A DNA stretch of 64,000 nt from an uncultured Erysipelotrichaceae bacterium (lineage in GTDB: Bacteria; Bacillota_I; Bacilli_A; Erysipelotrichales; Coprobacillaceae), in contig UPXV01000003.1 of the NCBI GenBank assembly GCA_900538465.1, forward strand, positions 1 through 64,000. The letters run 5' to 3'. Position numbers and translations under genes: made by a program. The notes under the pieces were generated by a model, which searched no databases, had not been told where the DNA came from, and saw nothing but the letters and a program-made list of their open reading frames with translations. This document shows, piece after piece, positions 1-7,810 of this stretch (positions are counted from its first letter, which is position 1; every line of letters begins with the position of its first letter).

Positions 1-29
1 CAACTTCAATAATAATTTTAATTATTTCA

Positions 30-46
30 CCTGTCTACTTGACAGG
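30..46. other. Short perfect hairpin at left window edge
   Basis: CCTGTC and GACAGG form a perfect 6-bp stem around a 5-base loop, just beyond the 3' end of the pduL gene. No T-run follows on the strand that would terminate pduL, so it is not a convincing terminator. It could be the edge of an element lying outside the window. Unassigned. Confidence 0.3.
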
Positions 47-75
47 GGCGGTTCAGAACTATAAGCCTTTTTTAT

Positions 76-642
76 TTATTTAATGATTTTTCCTTCACTA
101 GGAGCTCCAGCAGCATTTGATTCATCAGTATCAATATGCATTGCTAAAGCATAACTATCACTTACACGGCAAACAACATCACCAAATGTTAAAGAACGAC
201 CATCAGTTTTCACTTCAACACTGACAACATCTTTATCTTTAACTCCAAATTCTTGTGCATCAGCAGGTGTCATATGAATATGACGTTTTGCAGCAATGAC
301 ACCACAAGGAATTTCTACTTCCCCTTCAGGTCCTACTAATTTACATCCAGCAGTTCCTTCGATATCTCCTGATTCTCTAATGAATGCTTTGATACCAAGT
401 GATCTTGCATCAGTTAATGAAACTTCAACTTGAGTTGCATTACGAGTAGGTCCTAAGATAGACATTTTTGTTTCTCCTTTAGGTCCAACGACTGTTACTT
501 TTTCCGCGCAAGCAAATTGTCCAGGTTGAGAAAGGTCTTTCTTGTTAGTTAATGTATACCCTTTACCAAATAATGTTTCCAAATCTGCTTGAGATAAGTG
601 TACGTGTCTAGCAGAAGTTTCCACTAAAATTGTTTTTTCCAT
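76..642 (-). CDS. pduL: Phosphate propanoyltransferase / phosphotransacylase, PduL type
   Basis: Transfers an acyl group between CoA and phosphate (acetyl-CoA or propionyl-CoA to acyl-phosphate), feeding an acyl kinase for ATP. The 188-residue protein has the two PduL half-domains. The metal-binding histidine motifs ARHVHL (residues 11-16) and KRHIHM (about 119-124) and a C-terminal MHIDTDESNAAG segment are visible. The N-terminus starts directly at the first half-domain, with no extension of the kind that targets microcompartment enzymes, and no shell genes are nearby. It is therefore probably the housekeeping cytosolic phosphotransacylase. The start is supported by AGGAGG 8-9 bases upstream. 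It is divergent from cdaA and appears monocistronic. Substrate preference (acetyl versus propionyl) cannot be read from sequence. Confidence 0.9.
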   Translation of the reverse strand: MEKTILVETSARHVHLSQADLETLFGKGYTLTNKKDLSQPGQFACAEKVTVVGPKGETKMSILGPTRNATQVEVSLTDARSLGIKAFIRESGDIEGTAGCKLVGPEGEVEIPCGVIAAKRHIHMTPADAQEFGVKDKDVVSVEVKTDGRSLTFGDVVCRVSDSYALAMHIDTDESNAAGAPSEGKIIK

Positions 643-667
643 TTCTTTTTCCTCCTATTTACCATAC

Positions 668-710
668 ATTATATTACAACTTTTTTTAGCATTTGCAAAG
701 GTATTTGCAA
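668..710 (-). promoter_or_regulatory. Candidate pduL promoter with repeated TTTGCAA
   Basis: On the minus strand a TATAAT (668-673) lies 19 bases from a TTGCAA (693-698), which is a longer spacer than ideal. A second TTTGCAA copy ends at 710, so the pair could be an operator. Moderate support for the -10, weak for the rest. Confidence 0.35.
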
Positions 711-859
711 CTATTTTCTAAGACTTTTTGTGATTTTGATAGTTCTAGACAATTTGAGATAAAGATATTCAAAAAACAAGATGAAAAAAACCAAGATTTT
801 GCATTTTAAAGATTTTTTCATCAAATGAAAATACTAGCATTTTATTTTGATAGGAAAAC

Positions 860-868
860 TGTTATAAT
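860..868 (+). promoter_or_regulatory. Extended -10 promoter of cdaA operon
   Basis: TGTTATAAT is a perfect extended -10 about 25 bases before the cdaA start. No good -35 hexamer is present, as is common for extended -10 promoters. Confidence 0.6.
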
Positions 869-893
869 AGAAAAGAAATGTGGGTGATAAATC

Positions 894-1694
894 ATGAATT
901 TAGATTGGTCAATTGTTATGAATTCAATTCGCTCGGCGGTTGATTTGATTGCAGTTTGGTTTATTTTATATTATTTGATTTCAATGTTTAAAACAAACAT
1001 GAAAACAATGCAGTTATTTAAAGGTGTTTTATTTATATTGATTGTGAAGTTATTTACCAGTGTCCTTGGTTTAACAACATTAAATTATATGGTTGATAGT
1101 ATTATTAATTGGGGAGTTTTAGCCATTATTATTATCTTTCAACCAGAAATTAGAACATTGCTAGAAAAAATGGGTCAAACCAAAATGATGAATAAAAAAG
1201 AAATCAGTAATGATGAAAAAGAAAGATTAATGGATGAATTGGTTAGTGCCATCACAACGCTTTCTAAAGAACAGACTGGTGCCTTGATTACTTTTGAAAG
1301 ATCTCAATCCTTACTTGATTATATTAATACAGGGACAAAGATTAATGCAGATATTAAAAGTGAGTTATTTTTAACAATCTTTTGGGAAGGAACACCACTA
1401 CATGATGGTGCAACCATTATTCAAGGTGATCGTGTAGCTTGTGCAGCGGCTTTTTATCCTCCAACAAATAAGGAATTAAGTCCTAAATACGGAGCTAGAC
1501 ATCGTGCTGCTATTGGAATTAGTGAAATCACTGATTCTTTAACTGTTGTTGTTAGTGAAGAGACTGGTACGATTTCTTTTGCAATCAATGGTGAATTAAA
1601 AAAGATTCCAACCAAAGAGTTAAGAGCTTCTTTGGTTAATGAACTGAATTGGTTTAAATCTAGTGATGAAGGAGGGCAAACTCATGAGTCCTAG
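894..1694 (+). CDS. cdaA: Diadenylate cyclase CdaA
   Basis: Membrane-bound enzyme that joins two ATP to make the second messenger cyclic di-AMP, essential in many Firmicutes for wall and osmolyte homeostasis. The first 90 residues hold about three membrane helices; residues about 100-260 are the DAC domain. Its two signature motifs, DGA (in HDGATI) and RHR (in GARHRAA), are both intact. The 266-residue length is normal. It opens the conserved cdaA-cdaR-glmM operon, overlapping cdaR by 11 bases; in other Firmicutes CdaR and GlmM modulate the cyclase. Transcribed from an extended -10 just upstream. Confidence 0.96.
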   Translation: MNLDWSIVMNSIRSAVDLIAVWFILYYLISMFKTNMKTMQLFKGVLFILIVKLFTSVLGLTTLNYMVDSIINWGVLAIIIIFQPEIRTLLEKMGQTKMMNKKEISNDEKERLMDELVSAITTLSKEQTGALITFERSQSLLDYINTGTKINADIKSELFLTIFWEGTPLHDGATIIQGDRVACAAAFYPPTNKELSPKYGARHRAAIGISEITDSLTVVVSEETGTISFAINGELKKIPTKELRASLVNELNWFKSSDEGGQTHES

Positions 1695-3081
1695 AAGACA
1701 TAATGATAAGAAAGATATTCATGATTCAACAACTGAATTTTTCTTAAAAGTTGTTCAAAAAGAGAAAGAAAAAAATATCAAAGAAACTGCAACAAAAGAA
1801 AATATTAATTATACAAAGACAAAAACAATAGATAAAGTTGGTCGTTTTTATAATTATATTAATCAAACATTTGATAAGATATTATCGAGTAAAGCCAGCA
1901 TTATGATTTTGTCATTTGCTATGGCAGCAGTCTTGTTTTATAGTATTTCTGGAAAAGATATTTTAACCAGTCCAACTTCGGGAAGTAAGTTGGAAAATGT
2001 TCCTATTCAAATTGAACATTTAAATGATTCATTAGAACTAACAGGCGTTCCTGATAGTGTAACTGTTGGTTTGATAGGGCCTTCATTAGATATTTATAAA
2101 ACAAACTTTATCAAAAATTATCAAGTTTATTTAGATTTAAAAGATTATGAGGAAGGCAATTATACTGTGAATTTAAGATCACGTAATTTCCCTGAATCAT
2201 TAACGGTTATGTTAATGCCAGATACACTTAAAATTAAACTCTCACCAAAAGTTGATGCAGCCTTTGACCTTGGTTATCGCTTTATCAATGAAGATGAATT
2301 GGATTCTAAATATTCAGTGAGTGTTGACGAAATGGAAATGAAAAGTGTTATGCTACATGCAAGCAAAGATACACTGTCTAAAGTCGCAAAAGTAGAAGCA
2401 TGTATTGATGTTTCTGGAAAAACAGAGGCTTTTGAGCAAGATGCAAAGATTAAAGCATATGATGGTAGTGGAAAGGAACTAAAAGTTGAAATTTCTCCAA
2501 CCACTGTTCATGTGAAATGTAATGTTGCTTCGTATAGTAAAGTTGTCAATGTAGAAGCACGTTTTGTTGGAGATATTCCAACGGGATATCAAGTTTCTAA
2601 TTATACACTCTCACAAAATGAAGTAACTATTTATGGTTTAGAAGAAAAGATTAAGGATATTCAAAGTGTCAAGGTTGATGTTGATGTGAGTGATGTCAAA
2701 TCCAATACAACAATTTCTAATTTGGCATTGAAAAAAGAAAGTGGAATTAATAAGTTCTCCTCTAATACTGTTGATGTGAGTATTGAAGTTGAAAAAGTGA
2801 TCACAAAGAAATTTGATAAAATTCCAATCAAGGTGTTAAATAACACAGAAAATTACAAAGTGTCATTTGCTGGAGAAGGCGGATATGCAACTGTATCAGT
2901 GACAGGTACAGAAGCCAAAATCGCTGCTTTAACAGCTGACAATATACAAGCCAGTGTTGATGTTGATGGTCTTCGTGTCGGAACGAGAAGAGTTGATGTC
3001 AAAACGGCTGTGGATGATGAAAAATTAAAGATTGAACTCTTATCATCATCAAAAGTAACAATGAATATTGAAAGGAAATAG
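1684..3081 (+). CDS. cdaR: CdaA regulatory protein CdaR (YbbR-domain protein)
   Basis: Extracytoplasmic regulator of the diadenylate cyclase encoded just before it. A charged N-terminal cytoplasmic stretch of about 55 residues precedes one membrane helix (about 60-77, around ASIMILSFAMAAVLFY). Several YbbR domains follow, each a repeated beta-rich unit with V-x-V-x-G-P-type turns, to the end of the protein. The start at 1684 is chosen over upstream in-frame ATGs because GGAGGG (1671-1676) sits 7 bases ahead; the gene then overlaps cdaA by 11 bases, implying coupled translation. Length 465 residues. Confidence 0.9.
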   Translation: MSPRRHNDKKDIHDSTTEFFLKVVQKEKEKNIKETATKENINYTKTKTIDKVGRFYNYINQTFDKILSSKASIMILSFAMAAVLFYSISGKDILTSPTSGSKLENVPIQIEHLNDSLELTGVPDSVTVGLIGPSLDIYKTNFIKNYQVYLDLKDYEEGNYTVNLRSRNFPESLTVMLMPDTLKIKLSPKVDAAFDLGYRFINEDELDSKYSVSVDEMEMKSVMLHASKDTLSKVAKVEACIDVSGKTEAFEQDAKIKAYDGSGKELKVEISPTTVHVKCNVASYSKVVNVEARFVGDIPTGYQVSNYTLSQNEVTIYGLEEKIKDIQSVKVDVDVSDVKSNTTISNLALKKESGINKFSSNTVDVSIEVEKVITKKFDKIPIKVLNNTENYKVSFAGEGGYATVSVTGTEAKIAALTADNIQASVDVDGLRVGTRRVDVKTAVDDEKLKIELLSSSKVTMNIERK

Positions 3082-3085
3082 AAGA

Positions 3086-4435
3086 ATGGGTAAATATTTT
3101 GGAACTGATGGCTTCCGTGGAGAAGCAAATATTGATTTAACAGTGGAACATGCTTTCCAAGTTGGGAGATACTTAGGATGGTATTATTCACGTCATCACA
3201 AAGCAAGAATTGTGATTGGGAAAGATACAAGAAGAAGTTCATATATGTTTGAATATGCTTTGGTTGCAGGATTAACTGCCAGTGGAGCAGATGTCTATTT
3301 GCTTCATGTAACAACAACTCCTTCTGTATCATATGTTGTCAGAAGTGAAGAATTTGATTGTGGAATTATGATTTCTGCATCACATAATCCTTACTATGAT
3401 AACGGAATTAAAATTATTAATGGAAAAGGACATAAGTTAGAAGCAACTATTGAAAACTTAATTGAGCAATATATTGATGGATTAACTGATCCTATTCCAT
3501 ATGCGACAAAAGATGCAATTGGAAGAACAATTGATTATTCAATGGGAAGAAATCGTTATATTGGATATTTAATGAGTATTCCTACACGTGCTTTTAAAGA
3601 TTTAAAAGTTGGTTTAGATTGTGCAAATGGATCTTCTAGTGCTATTGCAAAGAGTGTTTTTGATGCTTTAGGAGCACAAACTTATGTCATTAATAATCAA
3701 CCTGATGGTACAAATATCAATACAAATTGTGGATCTACACATATTGAAGTTTTACAAAAATATGTTGTTGAAAATGGATTGGATGTTGGTTTTGCTTATG
3801 ATGGTGATGCTGATAGATGTATTGCAGTTGATGAATTTGGTAGAGTTGTAAATGGGGATTTAATTCTTTATGTTTGTGGTTTGGAAATGAAAGCCAAAGG
3901 AGAACTTGTAAATGATACAATTGTGACAACAGTCATGAGTAACTTTGGGCTTTATAAATCATTAGATAAAGTTGGAATTAAATATGAAAAGACAGCAGTT
4001 GGAGATAAATATGTTTATGAAAACATGGTTCAAAATGGACATTGTATCGGTGGAGAACAATCAGGACATATTATTTTCTCTAAACATGCCACAACAGGTG
4101 ATGGAATTTTAACATCATTAAAGATTATGGAAACAATGGTAGAAAATAAAAAGACTTTAGCTCAATTAACTGAAGCTGTTGAAATCTATCCACAATTATT
4201 AATCAATGTTCGTGTTTCTGATAAAAAACAAGCTCAAGAAGATCCTGATGTTCAAGCAGCAGTTAAAGAAGTTGAAGAAGCATTAGGAAATGAAGGAAGA
4301 ATCTTGGTTCGTGAAAGTGGAACGGAACCAGTTGTCAGAGTTATGGTAGAAGCCAAAAGCGATGAAATCTGTCACGAATATGTATTAAAAGTTGTAAATG
4401 TTATTAAAGAAAAAGGTTATGCAGTAGAAAAATAA
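3086..4435 (+). CDS. glmM: Phosphoglucosamine mutase GlmM
   Basis: Converts glucosamine-6-phosphate to glucosamine-1-phosphate for UDP-GlcNAc and peptidoglycan synthesis. The catalytic phosphoserine loop SASHNP, the metal-binding DGDADR motif and the phosphate-binding RESGTEP loop are all intact in a 449-residue protein of normal length. The start at 3086 follows an AAGGAAAT site; an upstream in-frame ATG inside cdaR is rejected. It lies 4 bases after cdaR. GlmM is known in other Firmicutes to bind and inhibit CdaA, matching the operon. Confidence 0.96.
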   Translation: MGKYFGTDGFRGEANIDLTVEHAFQVGRYLGWYYSRHHKARIVIGKDTRRSSYMFEYALVAGLTASGADVYLLHVTTTPSVSYVVRSEEFDCGIMISASHNPYYDNGIKIINGKGHKLEATIENLIEQYIDGLTDPIPYATKDAIGRTIDYSMGRNRYIGYLMSIPTRAFKDLKVGLDCANGSSSAIAKSVFDALGAQTYVINNQPDGTNINTNCGSTHIEVLQKYVVENGLDVGFAYDGDADRCIAVDEFGRVVNGDLILYVCGLEMKAKGELVNDTIVTTVMSNFGLYKSLDKVGIKYEKTAVGDKYVYENMVQNGHCIGGEQSGHIIFSKHATTGDGILTSLKIMETMVENKKTLAQLTEAVEIYPQLLINVRVSDKKQAQEDPDVQAAVKEVEEALGNEGRILVRESGTEPVVRVMVEAKSDEICHEYVLKVVNVIKEKGYAVEK

Positions 4436-4453
4436 GAGTTTCACATATTATCA

Positions 4454-4486
4454 CAAATTATTGCCATATTATATGGCAATAATTTG
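4454..4486. promoter_or_regulatory. Perfect 16-bp inverted repeat between glmM and the response regulator
   Basis: CAAATTATTGCCATAT and its exact reverse complement are separated by one base (4470). No T-run follows, so it is a poor intrinsic terminator. Its position 25 bases before the response-regulator start suggests an operator or a structured mRNA leader. Confidence 0.55.
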
Positions 4487-4512
4487 TATATAGTGATAGT
4501 GAGGTGATTTGT

Positions 4513-5169
4513 GTGAAATATCGTATAAATATCATTGATGATGAAAAAAATTTAAATGATTTGGTAAGAACTTATCTAGAAAAAGAAGGGTATATTGTTT
4601 ATTCATTTTATACATATGAAGAAGCTCTTCTTCATAAAGATGATGATGTTCATTTATGGATTGTGGATATCATGCTAGATAAAAATAGTGGCTTTGATTT
4701 ACTTAATGAAATTAAAGCGTGTAAGCCAGAAATGCCAATTGTTTTTATGAGTGCAAGAGATCAAGAATTTGATCGTATTATTGGCTTAGAAAAAGGTTGT
4801 GATGAGTATATTACAAAACCATTTAATATTAAAGAAGTCATCTTGAGAATTCATAATGTTTTAAAACGTGTTTATAAAAATGATCCAGCTTTGATTCATA
4901 TTGATGGTTATGCTATTGATGAAGAAAAACGGAAAGTTCTTTTTAATAATGAAGAAATTGAATTAACAACAAAAGAATATGAATTGTTGTTGTATTTCAT
5001 TAAGAATAAAGGTATTGCGATATCAAGAGAACAGGTTTTATCAAAGGTTTGGGATGAAAATTATTTTGGAAGTGATCGTGTTGTTGATGATACACTTCGT
5101 CGTTTGAGAAAGAAAATGCCAGATTTAAATATCAAAACAATATATGGATTTGGTTATCGTTTAGATTAA
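4513..5169 (+). CDS. OmpR/PhoB-family response regulator
   Basis: DNA-binding partner of the histidine kinase that follows 1 base later. The receiver domain (1-115) contains the acidic pair IIDDE, the phosphoacceptor Asp52 in WIVDIML, the SAR switch residue region and the conserved Lys of YITKPF. The C-terminal winged helix (about 125-218) contains ELTTKEYELL and the recognition-helix region DRVVDDTLRRLRKK. The start is taken as GTG 4513, because GAGGTG at 4501-4506 is its ribosome-binding site; the longer GTG at 4504 lies inside that site. Targets unknown; the palindrome at 4454-4486 is a candidate autoregulatory site. Confidence 0.88.
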   Translation: MKYRINIIDDEKNLNDLVRTYLEKEGYIVYSFYTYEEALLHKDDDVHLWIVDIMLDKNSGFDLLNEIKACKPEMPIVFMSARDQEFDRIIGLEKGCDEYITKPFNIKEVILRIHNVLKRVYKNDPALIHIDGYAIDEEKRKVLFNNEEIELTTKEYELLLYFIKNKGIAISREQVLSKVWDENYFGSDRVVDDTLRRLRKKMPDLNIKTIYGFGYRLD

Positions 5170-5170
5170 T

Positions 5171-6511
5171 ATGAAAGATAAAATCAAAAAATTAAATATT
5201 TTTAAACAACTTTCACTTGTTCAACAATTGATTGTTGTTTTATCATCAGTTGGTTTGTTATTGGTGGCAGTTATCATGCCATTAATTGATTATAATTTGA
5301 ATTCGATCATAGATGATCAAATGTATGAAACGTTAGAAATATCACAATATGCTGTGATTAAAGATTCATATATGCCAAATAATCGTCAAAACAAACCAAC
5401 TTATCATATTATCTATGATAGTTCATCAAATGCTTTTATAAAATCTAATATCGTCTCACAACAAGCTATTGAAGCTCTCTATACAGATTTATTTAGTGAA
5501 GATTTACAAGAAATATTAAATTCAAAACAAACTTCTTTAAAAAATAAAGGTGTTTATGCAAATGATACATATTATTATATGATTACAAAGTTTGGTGGAA
5601 ATTCATCTTATTATTTAATCTCTATTGTTAATAGTGATTATTCGATGGATTTGATTTCTTCTTTAAGAAATCAAATTATCTATATTCAATATGGCTTTTT
5701 TGTTATTTTTGCAATTGTGATGATATTATGGGTTTTAACATTAATTAATCCTTTAAAACGTATTAAAAATTATATTGATAACATTAAAGAACATAAAAAA
5801 GCTGAATTAATGATTGATCGACAAGATGAAATTGGAATTGTTTCTAAAGCTTTGGTTGAAATGAAAGAGGATTTAGATCGTCAAGAGAGTATTAAAGAAG
5901 AAATGATTCATAATATTTCTCATGATTTAAAAACACCAATTGCTTTAATTCAAACTTATGGTCAAAGTGTGAAAGATGATATTTATCCATATGGTGATAA
6001 AAATAGTTCTATGGATGTTATTTTAGAAAATGCTGATCGTCTTGAACATAAAGTCAAATCATTCTTGTATTTGAATCGTCTTGATTATTTACAAGGTGAA
6101 AATAATGAGTTAACAACAATGAATATGAAACAATTGATTGAAAAAATTGTGAATCAAATGGATGCATTAAAACCAGAAATTCTTTTAACGTCTCAATTAG
6201 AAGATGTATGTTTTGTAGGAGATGAGGAACACTGGCGGGTTGCAATTGAAAATATTATTGAAAATGCTTCACGTTATGCAAAATCACAGATTACAATTAC
6301 TTTAAAAGATAAATATTTAGAGATTTATAATGATGGAGAACCCATTGATGAAGACACTTTACCTTATTTGTTCGATCCTTATGTAAAAGGTGTGAAAGGA
6401 CAATTTGGTTTAGGGCTTTCCATTGTAAGTAAAATTTCTGAAATGTTTGGTTATACAATAAAAGCTCAAAATCAGGAAATAGGTGTAAGTTTCATCTTTA
6501 TAAAAGAATAG
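5171..6511 (+). CDS. Sensor histidine kinase (HAMP, HisKA, HATPase)
   Basis: Membrane sensor paired with the preceding regulator. One helix at about 17-38, an extracellular domain of roughly 130 residues and a second helix at about 171-193 form the sensor. A HAMP-like linker follows, then the dimerization/phosphotransfer motif ISHDLKTP with His251, and a Bergerat ATPase with an N box (ENIIENASRYA), a G1-like DGEP and a G2 box (FGLGLS). The 446-residue length is typical. The signal sensed is unknown. Confidence 0.9.
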   Translation: MKDKIKKLNIFKQLSLVQQLIVVLSSVGLLLVAVIMPLIDYNLNSIIDDQMYETLEISQYAVIKDSYMPNNRQNKPTYHIIYDSSSNAFIKSNIVSQQAIEALYTDLFSEDLQEILNSKQTSLKNKGVYANDTYYYMITKFGGNSSYYLISIVNSDYSMDLISSLRNQIIYIQYGFFVIFAIVMILWVLTLINPLKRIKNYIDNIKEHKKAELMIDRQDEIGIVSKALVEMKEDLDRQESIKEEMIHNISHDLKTPIALIQTYGQSVKDDIYPYGDKNSSMDVILENADRLEHKVKSFLYLNRLDYLQGENNELTTMNMKQLIEKIVNQMDALKPEILLTSQLEDVCFVGDEEHWRVAIENIIENASRYAKSQITITLKDKYLEIYNDGEPIDEDTLPYLFDPYVKGVKGQFGLGLSIVSKISEMFGYTIKAQNQEIGVSFIFIKE

Positions 6512-6512
6512 G

Positions 6513-6536
6513 CCCTCTTTACAAAGAGGGTTTTTT
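6513..6536 (+). terminator. Intrinsic terminator of the two-component operon
   Basis: CCCTCTTT-AC-AAAGAGGG followed by six T, immediately after the kinase stop. Confidence 0.9.
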
Positions 6537-6570
6537 GTTTGAAAATAAGGATGAATGAGCGTTGTAACAC

Positions 6571-6599
6571 TTGCCTGTACATCCAATGTGTGTTATACT
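6571..6599 (+). promoter_or_regulatory. Promoter of the Rrf2 regulator gene
   Basis: TTGCCT, a 17-base spacer and TATACT with an extended TG. A TTGTAAC half-site at 6562-6568, also found before the next operon, suggests autoregulation. Confidence 0.65.
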
Positions 6600-6635
6600 T
6601 GATGTGAAAATAATAAGTGGAGGGAGTGTTGTGAT

Positions 6636-7079
6636 ATGCAAATTTCAAGTCGATTTACAATGGCGATTCATATCTTTGCGTGTATTGACACTTTTGAAAA
6701 AGATTATAAACTGACAAGTGAATTCCTAGCTTCTAGTGTGAATGTCAATCCTGTAGTCATTAGAAGATTGTTACAACAATTAAAAGCTGCAAATTTGATT
6801 ACTGTCACAAGAGGAAGTGGAGGAACGACAATTGCTAAACCACTTGATGAAATCACTTTTTTAGATATTTATCATGCTGTGGAATGTGTTGATCATGGTG
6901 AATTGTTTCATTTTCATGAAAATCCTAATGATGCTTGTCCAGTAGGAAGAAATATCCATAATGTTTTGGATGGTAGACTGGATCGTATTCAAAAGGCAAT
7001 GGAAGATGAGATGCGTCAAATGACACTGGCTGATTTTTTAAAAGAAACACGAATATATATTCAAAATGAAAAACAATAG
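6636..7079 (+). CDS. Rrf2-family transcriptional regulator
   Basis: Small winged-helix regulator of the Rrf2 family (IscR, NsrR, CymR, YwnA relatives), 147 residues. The N-terminal helix-turn-helix covers about residues 20-60, with recognition segment NPVVIRRLLQQL and the wing RGSGGTT. Cysteines at ECVDH and DACPVG are spaced more like the YwnA/CymR types than the three-Cys iron-sulfur sensors, so a bound cluster is uncertain. It has its own promoter and terminator and lies just before a flavoprotein-ferredoxin and ABC importer operon whose promoter shares TTGTAA half-sites with its own; it probably controls that operon. Confidence 0.88.
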   Translation: MQISSRFTMAIHIFACIDTFEKDYKLTSEFLASSVNVNPVVIRRLLQQLKAANLITVTRGSGGTTIAKPLDEITFLDIYHAVECVDHGELFHFHENPNDACPVGRNIHNVLDGRLDRIQKAMEDEMRQMTLADFLKETRIYIQNEKQ

Positions 7080-7083
7080 CTTG

Positions 7084-7109
7084 ACCTATATGCAAATATA
7101 GGTTTTTTT
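7084..7109 (+). terminator. Terminator of the Rrf2 gene
   Basis: ACCTATAT-GCAA-ATATAGGT followed by a T-run. Confidence 0.85.
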
Positions 7110-7120
7110 ATCGAAAATGA

Positions 7121-7183
7121 TGTAACTATTGACATTACAACAAAGGCGTGCTACAATCACATTGTAATAAAGAAGATTACAAC
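7121..7183 (+). promoter_or_regulatory. Strong promoter with flanking TTGTAA/TTACAA dyads
   Basis: TTGACA (7129-7134), 17-base spacer, TACAAT (7152-7157) with an extended TGC. Two dyads bracket it: TGTAA-N9-TTACA (7121-7139) over the -35, and ATTGTAAT-N7-ATTACAAC (7161-7183) just after the -10. This is the layout expected for repressor sites, and the neighbouring Rrf2 protein is the natural candidate. Confidence 0.75.
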
Positions 7184-7198
7184 GATGGAGGAATAAAA

Positions 7199-7810
7199 AT
7201 GAGTAGCCAAAAATATTTAGATATATTGCGTGAAATCAAAGATGTTGCTTTTGCAACAGTTGATAAATATGGAAAACCACAAGTTCGTATTATTGATATC
7301 ATGATTGTGGAAAATGAAAAATTATACTTTTGCACAGCTAGAGGGAAAAATTTTTATCAACAATTGATTCAAAAAAAGGATGTCGCTATAACAGGAATGA
7401 ATCAATCATTTCAAATGGTTAGACTCAGTGGATCAGTTTATAAATTGTCTCAACAAAAAGAATGGATTGATCGTATTTTTCAAGAAAATCCGTCTATGAA
7501 TAATGTTTATCCTGGTGAAAGTCGATATATTCTTGAAGCTTTTTGTATGGAAGAAGGCGAAGGTGAATTCTTTGATTTGGCTCAAGAACCCATTGTAAGA
7601 GAATCTTTTACAATAGGAAAGCATATTAATCAACAAATTGGTTTCATGATTAGTGAGAAATGCATTCAATGTGGAAAATGTGTACGCATTTGTCCTCAAC
7701 ACTGTATTGAAAACTATACGATTTTACAAGAACATTGTTTACATTGTGGTTTGTGTTTTGAACAATGTCCAATAAAAGCTATTTTTAAAAGAGGTGAAGA
7801 AGGATGTTAG
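7199..7810 (+). CDS. Pyridoxamine-5'-phosphate-oxidase-like flavoprotein fused to a 2[4Fe-4S] ferredoxin
   Basis: Likely cytosolic flavin/iron-sulfur redox protein; substrate unknown. Residues about 1-130 match the split-barrel FMN-binding fold (KDVAFATVDKYGKPQVR is the typical opening). The C-terminal 60 residues carry two cluster motifs, CIQCGKCVRICP and CLHCGLCFEQCP. The start at 7199 follows GGAGG by 7 bases; the longer in-frame ATG at 7148 overlaps the promoter -10 and is rejected. First gene of an operon with the ABC importer, overlapping it by 7 bases. The fusion suggests reduction of the imported compound or of a thiol/flavin in the same pathway (inference). Confidence 0.85.
   Translation: MSSQKYLDILREIKDVAFATVDKYGKPQVRIIDIMIVENEKLYFCTARGKNFYQQLIQKKDVAITGMNQSFQMVRLSGSVYKLSQQKEWIDRIFQENPSMNNVYPGESRYILEAFCMEEGEGEFFDLAQEPIVRESFTIGKHINQQIGFMISEKCIQCGKCVRICPQHCIENYTILQEHCLHCGLCFEQCPIKAIFKRGEEGC

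Noticed and set aside
1..81. Short forward frames reading through the left edge
   Set aside because: Too short to identify; they overlap the pduL 3' end and have no supported start. An insertion-sequence end was considered but cannot be shown.
2853..3332. 159-residue minus-strand open frame across cdaR/glmM
   Set aside because: Antisense shadow of two clearly coding genes, with no ribosome site and no recognisable motif.
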